This document shows, piece by piece, positions 44,470 to 56,577 of a DNA stretch of 64,000 nucleotides. The translations under genes were made by a program, and so were the position numbers. Within the stretch, counting starts at the first letter, position 1. Each line of letters starts with the position of its first letter. The DNA is from Henckelia pumila. Taxonomy: Eukaryota; Streptophyta; Magnoliopsida; Lamiales; Gesneriaceae. The notes under the pieces are model-generated. The model saw nothing but the letters and a program-made list of their open reading frames with translations, ran no database searches and was not told where the DNA came from. Location: the NCBI RefSeq assembly GCF_033568475.1, contig NW_027331840.1, forward strand, positions 372,001-436,000, read 5' to 3'.

Positions 44470-47400
44470 ATGGATAAAATGGGTCTGAGGATTGGAGGGA
44501 TATGGTGAGAAAAATGCTTCCTGCAGGGGCACCCATTCCTGATGAGGATAACCTGGATTATTCAATAGCATTAGAGTATGATGGCCCTCCATTTTTTATG
44601 AAATTCCCCGGGCCGAACCCCTTGATATGAATACAGATGCAATTCCAATTGCTGAACCAGTTTCCCAATCTCGAAGATCAGTGACTCACGATATGGCCCC
44701 AGTTGTAGAACCAATCCCTTTGCCCATGTCACGTATTGTGAATGTTGCAAATCATTCTAATCACAGTCCTAGGATGTCTGGAAGTTCGGAATCCGAAGTG
44801 TCAGTTTTGCAGAATGCTGATTTTTCTTCGCCATCCCCTTCGGCTTCCCCCGGTTCATTGCACAGTCGCCGAAGTAACGTTCCAAAAGACTCCTCCAATG
44901 ACGGAAGGAGAGCACAGTGGTCACCTTTAATACAGTTGATGGATCTGACAGGAGAGTGTGGATACGAGAAACAAGTGTTTCCTGAATATGTTTGGTGTCA
45001 CCAAAGAAAAGAAAAGAGAAAGAAATCGAGAGTTTGTTATAGGTGTGGAAAAGGAAAGTGGGAGACCAAGGAATCATGCCTGGTTTGTGATGCTAAATAT
45101 TGCAGCAATTGTGTGCTTAGAGCAATGGTTCGATGCCAGAAGGGCCAAATGTGTTACTTGCATCAGTGAGCCGATTGAACGAGTCAAATAGGATCTAAAT
45201 TGGGCAAACATTCTAAGGCTTTTAATCACGGTTAACTTAATCCATTGGAAGTCAAACAAATAATAAAAAAAGGCCGACAACAGAGTTGTTCAGCGAACTC
45301 AAACTTCGACCAGAGCATTTTAATGTTAATGGGTATCCCTCTGAAACCATAAGAGATGGCGGAAACTTTTTGGGTGGCCCTTTGCCTCCTCGGAAGATGA
45401 AGCCAGGCCGCTAGTGGTATGATAAGGAGGTCAGGTCTTTTTGGGAAAGGTGATGCCTTTTTCATTATTCATCTAATGCTAGAAATCTTGTCTTGGGAAT
45501 TGAAAATGCTCATATGGTTTTTGATTTCCTTTTGACAGGGAAGGAGAAAAGCCAGAGAAGAGTTATTGGGAGTTCAAACTTGAATTTCACAGGAAAAACT
45601 TAGTCCCTCATGCCTGAGCAAATGGGAATACAGTTGTATACATCCCATATGGTCGAAGAAATAACAAAACTTGAGCAGAGAAATACGTAAAGGTTTTTGT
45701 CTTTCTAGTGCCAGATGTGAATGTGAGAATCTTTTTATCTTTTGTAGAGACCCACGATGTATTTAGGAGAGTTTTGGTGTAATGTTTTCATTGTTAGTTA
45801 CTTATGCAAATCCTCATTATTATCAATGTACTTAAAGGTCACAAACTCACAACTCACAACTCGTAACTACTTTACATAAATCTATATTCTGTTAGTAATA
45901 TGCAAAAGAATATTCGGAGAAAAGGAAGTTAATGATCTTTTGCCATGTTATAGCACTTTTGTAGAAACTTCTGATCAATATTTCATACCTTTGTGTATTA
46001 ATGTTTATGTTAGAGTTTTGAGACACCATAATTTATGAATAAATCCAACTATTGTTAACTTTTAAGCGAGTTAACAGGCTGTGATTGACCTGCCAAATTA
46101 GGGGCTAGAAGAGTAATAAACTAAAAAAATGCATAAATTTAAGAATTAGGAATGGAAAAGGTGATGTTTTTTGGCTTTTTATAAAACCACTAGTCTTTGA
46201 CTTTTTATTTCAAGTGATTCAATCCTGTGGGCCTTCAGCTTTATGTTTAATCTGTATAATTACCTATGGTGTTGTGCTGAAATCTTGGTTTCACTTTGTG
46301 AAGAAGTAGTTTTAATTTGTTGTTTTGTTTTGATGCAGTTGGCAAATGTGCAATTGTCCCTCGTGATAACCCATTTTTGGGTATATTTAATGATGGCCGT
46401 TACGAGGAGGAAGGACCAAAATAATATGTAGAGGAAATATATGGGAAAAGGTATGTTCCAGGAAAATATTGAAAATTACGATTCCAAATACCGTAGCATG
46501 TCCAGTGAATCGTTTCCCCAACGTGTAATTCTTCCAGGCATCAACCAGAATTTTGTCTGCTCCTTGTATCTCTTTACCTGTACCACAGGTTCAGCCTCAT
46601 GAGCAAAAAGGATGAACCTAGCAATTATACTAACCGTACCAAATTTTCTAGAGCATAAAAAAGGCCATAAGCCTCTGGCTACTTGGACTCCCAAGCTCTG
46701 GGACCAGTAACTATTTTCAAGCAGGTAACCTCATAATGAAAGCGATCAAGTAAAATTGTTGCTAGGAACTTGCAACAGCTAATTTGGTTAAAATTTCACC
46801 TTAAATAATTGACTCGTGCAAATGTTTTACTCGAGCAATTGCTAGGAAAAATTTGTTATTCTTCGAAGCATTTTGTTTTGACTACAAAAATGAAGTATTA
46901 TTCATTGAAGTTTTCACCTACAACCCATTTCAACTTTTCTCTTTGTGGTCTTCAAGATTTAGCTGAGATACTTTTTGATTAAGGTTTATTTGGGTGTTGA
47001 CCCTTAAATTTTTTAGCGTGGATATTGAAATAATTTCGTCGTGTAAAGAGATTTACTTCTCTCCTATCCCATTCTTTCCATAAGTTCCGCTAATATTTAT
47101 CTTCCTTTTACTCAATCAAAATTAATAACTAAAAAATATATAAACGAAATCAGATTGATTACTGCAGAAATTGCCTTCATCACGAAGTATGAAAGAGTAT
47201 AAAACCGAACGTATAAAATTAGTAGTATATTAATCCCTTACACCCTTTGTAACTAAAAATGCTCCACACATTATTTACCCCAATATATAAGGGGTGTTTT
47301 ACACCTGATTTTTGAAACATAGGTTTTTAAAAGATTATTGATTTTGTAGAAGGTTTACATGTTTTTTTTTTCGGTTTTTCATAATAGGCCATATGCCATT

Positions 47401-50400
47401 TGCCCAATTACTACTATACATTTAATTTTTTGTTTTTTTAAAGAAAATATTCCATAAAATTTTACCATACATTAAATTTTTTTTATATCGTTTCCATCGA
47501 TTTTGTGTAATTGTTGTATATACATTTTTAATTAAGTGATAACAGAATGTTTATGCTTAAAAAAGTGATAACAGATTCAAGTGGTGAGTTCGGATTGAGT
47601 GGCTTTTAAGATTCTCTGTTAATTTTCATGGATCACATTAATCATGTTTGTTAAAAATTCATAATTTCTATGTGATATCACCTTGAGTCAAACAATATAA
47701 ACAATGTGAATCTCTGTGATGGGGTAGTTTGACCACGGTTTGGCTAATTTATATACTATTATTTTCTTTGATGTGGCGGTGTATTGTCTTGACTTAGCAT
47801 TTATGTAATTAATCTAATCGACTACCCTTTTCTCATGAAACAGGCAAACATTTTTGTATGGAAGCAAGTTTACATATGTAAGAAACTGCAGGATATCAAG
47901 TCTTTTCTGATGGATCCAGTGTGCAATACATTTATAAGTTATTCTCAGCATTCCTCTCGTGATTACGGTCAGAGAACGATTTCAGACGGATGGAAGCTTG
48001 TATCAAAATCCAGATCGGCAAGGTTCTGATGAAGCAGGTGATGAAAAGAATAACTATGCTAAATTACCTTTTTTCTCCCCCTGTTTCCTTGTTCATTTTG
48101 TCTTGCATTTATTGATCTTGTGTCTCAGTCTACGCAATTAACAAAATATGTTGGTAGATTGACAGGAAAAGTATGATATGACAGGAAAACTCTTTTAATC
48201 AACAGTGCAGTTGTTTTTTTTTTTTGTAACCTTTTTTGGATTCGAGTAGTTTTATATGTGATATTTGCGTAACATTGTTCCGACTCTTTTTCCATAGGTT
48301 GGTCCAAATCAGTGAACCTGTAAAAAAGTTTAATCTAGTTGAGCTATGTTCCATGTTTTTATTTATATGGTCTTTTCAGAAAATGTGTTGTTGAAAATTG
48401 CATGTTAAAAATTGAGCTAGATGCTGTGATTGTGTGTCTGGTGTTTTGTTTGCGGGAAAGAAAATATTTGCTACTGGTTTTTGGTTTAAATAATTACTTA
48501 ATAATGTGCGGGGTCATAAGAAATTTTAAGAATATATTATAAACGAGATGATATAATATAATTGTTGTTTGGATTTAGTGATGAAAATTTAAAAAAAAAA
48601 AGTATACAAAATAGTGATGTGTTATTGGGAGAAAATTGTCTTAGGGTGGAAGAACTGAATTTTTCGGGTAAATAAAGGTGGAATCTGTTGGTTTTAATGT
48701 CTAGTGACGTGAAATGTTTTCCATAATGGATAAAACGCAAACGTTGACAATGTTTGTCTTCTTTTTCTTCATTGATTGTCATAAAAGTTTGCGTGATGGT
48801 AATGAATCTCCTCTAGCGCACTGGTGCTCGCTCTCCTGGTTTTTAAGGTTGAGAAAATCGACTTTATGTTTTTTTGATTCTAATCAGGGATAGTGGGAAA
48901 GATTTCGAAAATAACTTGAGTGGTTGATTCTTTGATCGATGGGATTTGATTTGGGGAAGGATCTGAGAGTTGAATTGGCTAATTTTACCTATCTTTTGGG
49001 TGTATTTTTAGTTATTTTTAAAATTACAATGTGCCTCTGTTGTCCTATGACTAATGAAAATTCTAGTGGTACCTTAACTTTCTTAGTGTAAGTTGTAGTG
49101 CAGTATCCTACAGGGAAGGATGTCGGAATCCATTGAACACCGAATCATTGCATATATTCCCGTCAATCCGGAATATTGAAGCATTTCTCTGATTGGCTCC
49201 CTGGGTAATCATATGCCACTGGAGATTTAGTATGCATTCATTTCCGGCTGCCAACACGTGAGTATGCTCCGGTCTTGTTGAGAGAAGTGTGGCGGGATTC
49301 TGCCATAGCAGGAAACTACATAGAGAAAGAACTGAGACTTCTCTTAGATCTCCGAAGCTATTAGACCTGATGAGGATCCTCTGAGTTGAACTTCTGATGC
49401 AGGGTATTGTATTTTGACTATGGGTCACATAGTAAGTAAACTTAGTTGTGACTATGAGAGATTCATTTCAGTGAACAGCTAATTATAGAGAATAGACAGC
49501 AAGTGAGATTCGAGTAGGCTAAACCCACATAGTATTTTAATAAAAATCAGTTGCATTTCTGTCATGGACATTGAGTCGAACTTTTGTTTTCCCTGACAGG
49601 CTGTTGAGATATCAAGCAATGAGTATGATCCTTCAGACCGTGATATACTGTACGCGGAAGGGGTGACTCAAGGAATGGTTTGGCCTTCATGGAGTTCACC
49701 CTGGATGATCGTAGCCCAATGTCGGAAACCTACACTGAAAATCTTGATGCCGTGCCCCCTCAGACAAAGTAAGTAATATTAGTCTTAGATTTCTTTAGTA
49801 AAACAATATGGTTCAAGGAGATTTGATATTATGAACATCATGATATATGTTTAATATGATGTATTTTGACTTAGATATTGTAAAGATTGTATAAAACCAA
49901 TATTTGTCTCAAGATTAGCTAGTTCTATAAGTGAAGAAAACGTTAACCTTAATAATTTGATACCAGGTATCAACTTATTAGAGTGAACGCAAAGGGGATG
50001 AATGAAGGATGCAAGTGGGTCGAAATGTTTGAAGACGTTAGCGTGGTCGTCTTCTGTGTGTCCCTGAGCGATTATGATCAGGTGAGTGTTTCTCCAGACG
50101 TTGGTGGTAGCAAAAATGTCGTCCTTCAAAACAAGATGATTCAAAGTCGAGATCTCTTCGAGACAACAATCAGACATCCATGTTTCAAGGACACCCCCTT
50201 TGTCTTGATTTTGAACAAGTACGACCTTTTCGAGGAAAAAATCAACCGGGCTTCCATTGGTTCCTGTGAATGGTTCACCGATTTCAGTCCAGTTCGTCCC
50301 AACAACAACAATCAGTCGCTAGCACACCAAGCTTACTTCTACATAGCAATGAAATTCAAGGATCTTTACGCCACCCTCACTGGACGAAAGCTCTTTGTTT

Positions 50401-50567
50401 GGCAGTCGAGGGCAAGAGACCGACCCACAGTGGATGAAGCTTTCAAGTATATTAGAGAAGTAGTTAGATGGGATGATGAGAAAGAAGATAACTATTTTGG
50501 GGGTGGAGAAGACTCGTTTTACAGTACCACAGAAGTGAGCGGCTCGCCATTTATCCCGCACGAGTAA
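44470..50567 (+). pseudogene. XLG3: Decayed extra-large G protein gene, XLG3-like
   Basis: XLG proteins are plant G-alpha-like proteins with a long N-terminus and a cysteine-rich region; they couple to the G-beta-gamma dimer in defence and growth signalling. Ordered remnants are readable: MLPAGAPIPDEDNLDYSIALEYDGPP-like start (44500), EPIPLPMSRI (44710), the cysteine-rich RVCYRCGKGKWETKESCLVCDAK (two pieces, 45028-45100), PLPPRKMKPGR (45380), LANVQ (46340), FVCSLYL (46555), KFTY (47865), [20 protein letters not shown] (49618-49670), then the well-kept [20 protein letters not shown] and the last exon to 50567 ([32 protein letters not shown]). Earlier exons contain many length changes, and at least two stop codons caused by substitution (in the place of Glu near 45350 and of Tyr near 45414). 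The start MLPAGAP points to XLG3 rather than XLG1 or XLG2. The last exon stays open for over 190 codons. Confidence 0.85.
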
Positions 50568-52256
50568 GACTGTGTGTGACTCTTGAGAAAAAAGCATTTG
50601 GGATTTATGTATAGATAGTGAAGAAACTGAGATGAGATCAATAAACTTCAATCATAAATATGTTATTTTTTTGCACCTTTCGGGGTATTATGTAATCAAT
50701 TGGTCCAAGGAATCAGTTTAGGGCTGCCAAGTGTGTTTTTTGATTTGAGTTGCTTGTAGAAATATTACATGTAATGCTAAAGATTGAACATCGGAGACAA
50801 GAAAAGAAACAAATCGACATCATGTGATCGAATCTCTTATGCTTCACATCTTAATTTTTGAACAATATTAGTTTCAAACTTCATCACTAGCCCACTTTAC
50901 TGTTTGTATTAATCCAATCAGATTACTTGAAGAAAGGATAATATATCATTTTTTTTTTGGAAGCAGTGACATAATAAATAACGATTTAATTTCGCAGAAG
51001 GAGACCAAGATCATATAAGAGAAATTTTATAAGGTGTTATCTCTATTCGTACAGGTACGTATTACGTTTTCATGTATTTATCTTCGTGAGATGAATCGAT
51101 GATTTGATCTATATTTAAAATGAAAAATAATAGTTTTAATATAAAAAAAATATTTTTTTCATGAGGTAGGTCAAATAAAAGATTTGTATAATAAAATTAA
51201 TACGATTTTATTAGAGTTTTTCAAAAAAAATAATTTTATCGATTACGATATTACTATAATCTCCTCGTCAATAATGTAATGATGGCCATTGCGCTGGAAA
51301 GCAGCCACTAACGAAATCTGAGGATTAGTAGATGTTCTCAACAATGCATGGTTTTCATGTATTAACTCAAAAATATATACACAGAGCAATTTATATATGA
51401 AGAATTAGTTACATTTTAGTTGAGTAGTATATATTAGACCAATTTAGTCCCATGCAAAAAGTGTGCAAATTAAATATATCAAACGTGAAGCAGAAAAAAA
51501 AGTATCTTTTGCATGCAAGTATTAAATTATTGACATAATGAAATATTAAAAAACATTGAAGCCGCATGGTTTGAAACTTATTTTCCGACATTATATTAGC
51601 CCATATTTAGCTTAAAGACAAAAAAATATAATATTTTAAATTACGAAATACCTTTTTTTTTTTTTTTTTTTAAATTGAATCACGAAATACTTGCCAGAGC
51701 CGTATAGTGTTTGTCTTGTGTAAATGGAAAGTTGATCATTAACTTGCACAAATTAAAGGTCAGAGAAAATCAGCTGCTCGATCCCAATTCTCTTGGATAT
51801 CTTAGTAACTTTCTACAATGACAGCCTGCTTATCTAATTATTTATGTGGATGGATGATGATATACTTACATATATAAATACACGTACTGCGGAAGTGTAC
51901 GTTACTGTGTGTATATTACTCACACAAAATACACTCACAAGAATGTGCAAATGCATGCTCCACTAATTGAACTTTATGACATGAGAGATATATATAACCC
52001 AATTGCAGCACTGATATGCAACTAAAAAGATCATTTTTATGCGTTTCCTACTTGATATTTGATAAGTCTTTTAGAAATTCATGAAGCTTTAACGAACTTA
52101 TCTCATTATTTTAATAATGCATGCATGCATGTAACCACAAATGGTCGCCTCCGGAATTGACCCTTGGGTCACTTCGAAGATCACAATGAAATTGACTCGT
52201 GGGCTAGCTAGCTTAATCTCTTTCCTCTACAAAAACCCTCTTCACCTCCAAGAAAA
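50568..52256. other. AT-rich spacer, no gene seen
   Basis: About 1.7 kb without coding motifs. It includes a T-run near 51651-51671 and a TGCATGCATGCATG run near 52118-52131. The last 100 bases probably belong to the promoter and leader of the next gene (CTCTTTCCTCTACAAAAACCC). Confidence 0.5.
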
Positions 52257-55053
52257 TGCATCAAGCTCTAACACTTAACCTAAAAAATATAGGAAGTTCA
52301 CGAATGGTATATATGGTGACGTCGCAAATTTTATCCGGTCGTGCTGCAGCGATGTGGCGGCGCTGCCTGGCTTTCGGCCTTCCGCGCCGCCTTTGCATGC
52401 TCGATTGTTGGAAGTGTCACCCTTTACTGTCCGGAATCAATCACCCGACTAATAGCATTCCCCGCGTTTTCATACGCGACGGTGATTATTATAGTCACTG
52501 ATGCCACCTTAGGCGACACTTTACGCAGCTGCTGGCTGGCGTTTTACGGCACGGTGTTAGGGGTATGTCCGGCAGTCCTCTGCCTGTCGCTTGATGGGTC
52601 CGGGGAAGCTGAATGCAGGCACCACGGCTGCCGTGGTGGGTATCAGTGGTTTCGTGGTGGCGTTGCCGGAGATTAATACTCACTGATATCGAAGCGTATA
52701 GCACTTGGACAGATTGTTCTTGTGTATGTTATAGCTTTTAGTAAAGGTGCGGTGACGGAGGTTATTATGCATCCCGTCCGTGTGGCGGCGAGCACCGCCG
52801 TTGGGGTGGTGGCTTGTGTGTTGGCCTTGCTGTTTCCTTTCCCACGTCTGGCCTTTTTCGAGGTAATTAAATGCAAGTATAGTAAGGACAAATCATGGTA
52901 TAAAAAATCAATGGATCTCACGTAAATTGATAATTGTATGCATCCTTACGATATTACCATAAATAGCATCTCATTAACCGACAAATGACGTCTTATTTTG
53001 CACCATGCATGAAGCATGTAAATAATTAATCGTACAAATCGTATCCATGCATGCATATATTTAATGAGAAATAACGGCGAACAATTTTCAGGTGAAAGAG
53101 AATTTCAAACTCTACTTGGAAAATGCTTCCGAAAGATTGAAACTTCTTACGAAGGCGTTCTCCTCCGAAGACGACAAAGTTCCGAACGGATTGATCTCTC
53201 AAGCCAAGTTCTTGAATATCACTGCCACCAAACTTATCCGAAACATCGAGTCGAAGCAAGTAAGCCTAGCTTGCTAAAAAATACTTCTACATTTTACTTT
53301 TTAACATATATCAATGATAAGGAGTGGGAAATTCTGAAAATTAACAAGTTATATGGAATTGTTGTGAACAGGATAGCATGAAATGGGAGCCAACCATGTT
53401 ATTTAAACCCTTCCAAAAGAATCATTGGGAAAAAATGAGAAATCTCGAAACAGCCTTGAAGGGAATGGAAATATCTTTAACAAATTGCACTGAATTTCCT
53501 GTCAAGAAATTGAGCTCTGAACTCAAGAATGATGTAGCTTTAACGGAGAAGGAATTCCTGAATCAAGTTAAGATCATGGCTGTCGAAAAAACCAGTCAAA
53601 ACATGGTCACGGATTCAAACTTTCTTCAAGCACTTCAAGCCAGTGCTGTCCCATTCACAAGCAAAGATTTACCCTCGTTGTTCTTTATATTCTGCTTAAA
53701 ACTCATTCATTTCAAACAGCGCAGCCCGTTTCACCATATGTTCCATCCAAACAAGGATCATTAACTGAATCAGAGAAAAAGAAAGAAAGTTTCTTCACAA
53801 AGATGAAGGATAAAATTCTCATTACAGTTAGCAAAAGGAGACTGATGCAAGCTTCGAGATGCTCGTTTTCTTTAGGATTGGCGGTTCTGTTCGGATCGAT
53901 TTATAGCAGAGACAATGGATACTGGGCGGGGCTAATAGTGGCGATAAGCTATGCAGCAGAAAGAGAAGCAACATTTAGAGTTTCAAATGTGAAATATCAA
54001 GGGACTGCACTGGGGACAGTATATGGACTAATGGGATGTTTTCTTTTCGACCAAGCGAAGCTAAGGTTTGTTTCTCTCATCCCATGGTTCATTTTCTGCA
54101 GTTTTCTGCGCACAGCAAAATGTATGGAAATGCTGGTGCAATCTCTGCTGTGATAGGGGCGGTTCTTATATTGGGAAGGGATATTTCGGGTCCCCGAGTG
54201 AATTCGCAGTAGCAAGAATCGTGGGAGACTTTCATTGGTTTATCTTGTTCTATAATGGTGGATATGATGTTGCAGCCTACAAGAGCTGCTGTTCTTGCTA
54301 AAGTTCACCTCTCGGAGGAGTCTCCAAATGTTGCACGAATCTGTGGGATCCATAAGCCTTACTTCCACAAGCGAATCTAGAATGGAAGAAATGCAAAAGA
54401 GACTGATAATTCATGTAAACGAGCTCGGAAAGTTCATCGAAGAAGCTGAAGTGGAGCCCAACTTTTGGTTCTTGCCTTTTCATGGTGCTTGCTACGGGAA
54501 GTTAAAAAGGGTCCTTGTCAAAAATGGTGGATTTCTTGCTTTTCGAGAGCTATGCAATTGAAGTAATAAAACAAGAGTCAAGAAAAGTGGACAACAAAAT
54601 CTTGAAAGAGGTAGGCGTGAAGTTAGAAGCCGATTCTAAAGCTATTGAAGCATGCAATTTGCTCTAGAGTAAAGGTTCTTAAGGAGGTTAGTTTGGTAAA
54701 ATCAGTCACGAAAACTAGAAAATGAATATGGCAAGAAGAAGAGTTCCCTCGATCTTGAGTTGGGAAAATCGTCGATTGCGAGTGAGATCCAATGTTGGTC
54801 AAGATTTGATGATAATGAGATGAAGAGAAGTGCAAATTCTTTTCTTCAACATTTGGATGAAATTAAGAATATAATGGGAGTGGATAAAGATGGGGAGAAA
54901 ATCAAGAAAGAAGTTGTGTTGAGTTTGGGTGCTTTGTTTTTCTGCATGAATTGTGTTTTTAAAGAGACTATAGAGATAGAGAAGGGAATTGAAGAACTTG
55001 TGCAATGGGAGAATCCCTCTAGCCAAGTTGATTTGCATGGCATTTTACGTTAA
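52257..55053 (+). pseudogene. FUSC-family (aromatic acid exporter-like) membrane protein gene with many phase shifts
   Basis: The pieces match the plant family of Arabidopsis At2g28780, proteins with two sets of membrane helices related to bacterial fusaric acid resistance and AaeB exporters; substrates in plants are not established. Readable parts in order are ACSIVGSVTLYCPESITRLI and FSYATVIIIVTDATLGDTLR (52380-52520), KRIALGQIVLVYVIAFSKGA (52692-52750), HPVRVAASTAVGVVACVLAL (52770-52830), an intact second exon (53092-53259), KWEPTMLFKPFQKNHWEKM (53380), FSLGLAVLFGSIYSRDNGYW (53868-53928), NELGKFIEEAEVEPNFWFLP (54418-54478) and a C-terminal piece ending at 55053. Between them the frame changes about eight or more times, mostly by single bases, but no stop by substitution was noticed. 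It is either a young pseudogene or a gene with uncorrected sequence indels. Confidence 0.8.
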
Positions 55054-56313
55054 TTAAAGTTCATGCATTAGGAAAAAGTCTAACAATTTCAATATCACAC
55101 TAATATTTTTCATTTTTTCTTGTTAGATGTTGTAGTCCACCAATTCTTTCGACTATTTAATAAAAGTGTTATAATGTATGTATAATTGAGTTAATTTACA
55201 AAAACTATAACACTTTAATTTATTTATGATCATTTAATTAATAAATTAAACAGTTTGACACGTTCTAATTATTATGGGTTTATAAATTAATGGATATGGT
55301 TTTTTTTTTTTTAAACTAATGGATATGGTTCTTCAAAAAAAAAAAATGGATATGTGGCATCTTATAATTTATATTAGTTGATATATCGTTTATTGGATAG
55401 CCCTGAGTTTACTTTTTTGATGTACTAAATTATTGCAAAAAATATTATAGAAATGCATTTTGCAAGATTGCGTTTAAAAACTGTTGTGAGATAATGAAAA
55501 CTAAATTTTTTTTATCATATTAGTTTAGTGTTATTACATTTTACATATTATTTCAAAACAATAACTTTTTGGAGAAAAATAAAATAATATATTGATTGAA
55601 AGCATTTATTAGAACCACAGATTTTGTCCAAGAAAAAAGAAATAAAAGAAAGGAATGACAATTTGTTGATAGCAAACAAATGAAACACTTCGATTAAAAA
55701 AAATAATAAAATAAATAAACATATGAAAACACTGAAACGTCAAATCAATGGCTATAGACATCAATTGTTTAAATGCAGCTGGAAACAATAATTAAATGAA
55801 ACTCTCGGGGATATATAACTTGTGATTACGTCCTGTATTTTTCCATTATCTTAATTTCATCAATTAAATCAAACAAATTATTATATATTAATTAAATTAA
55901 AAAATATTTTAATTATAATTTATTATTTATTTTTATTAAATTATATTACTTATATCTTTATTATTTATTTTATCATTCAAACCAAACGATAATATTTTAA
56001 TTTAACGGTGGTTTAACAATGTCGCTCTACTTGTTACAGGTATATAAAGAAATGGATATATGTCAGCTTATAATCTATATATATTAGTTAATGTATATAT
56101 CGTTTATTGGATCGCCCGAGTTGAAATTATTTTATAGGTAGCTATTAAATTATTATATGAAAATGAAAACTAAAAATACTCACGGTTTCTTCTAATTACA
56201 TATATATTTTATTATTAATAAATAATATTTTTCAATTTAGATGACAAAAATATTGCATGATGACCCATTTACATATGTTAATAATTGAATTATTGATTTA
56301 ATAAATAGGTTTT
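55054..56313. other. AT-rich spacer with a dispersed 65-base duplication
   Basis: No gene is visible. A stretch at 55347-55410 (GGATATGTGGCATCTTATAA, then TATATCGTTTATTGGATAGC) recurs in drifted form at 56052-56122 in the same direction, which suggests an old short repeat or duplication. Confidence 0.55.
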
Positions 56314-56577
56314 TGTTGTGAAAAAGTAAAAATTTATGGTAAAAAAATAAAAACTCCAAAACTCAAAATATATCAAACTCTACACTTTATAATATTTTTC
56401 TCTCAACTCAATTGTGTTATTCATCACAAATTAAGACCTATTTATAGATCCACATTTGAGATTAGTCCAAAAATTAATATATCTTCATCTACATCATCAC
56501 ACACTAATTTTCAATATTTTACAACTCAATATTCAACATTCAATATTCAACAATAATAAAATAATATATTTTCAACA
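56314..56577 (-). repeat. 3' LTR of the Copia element
   Basis: 264-bp AT-rich LTR with TG and CA ends, flanked outside by GTTTT (56309-56313). About 95 percent like the other LTR by eye. Confidence 0.9.
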
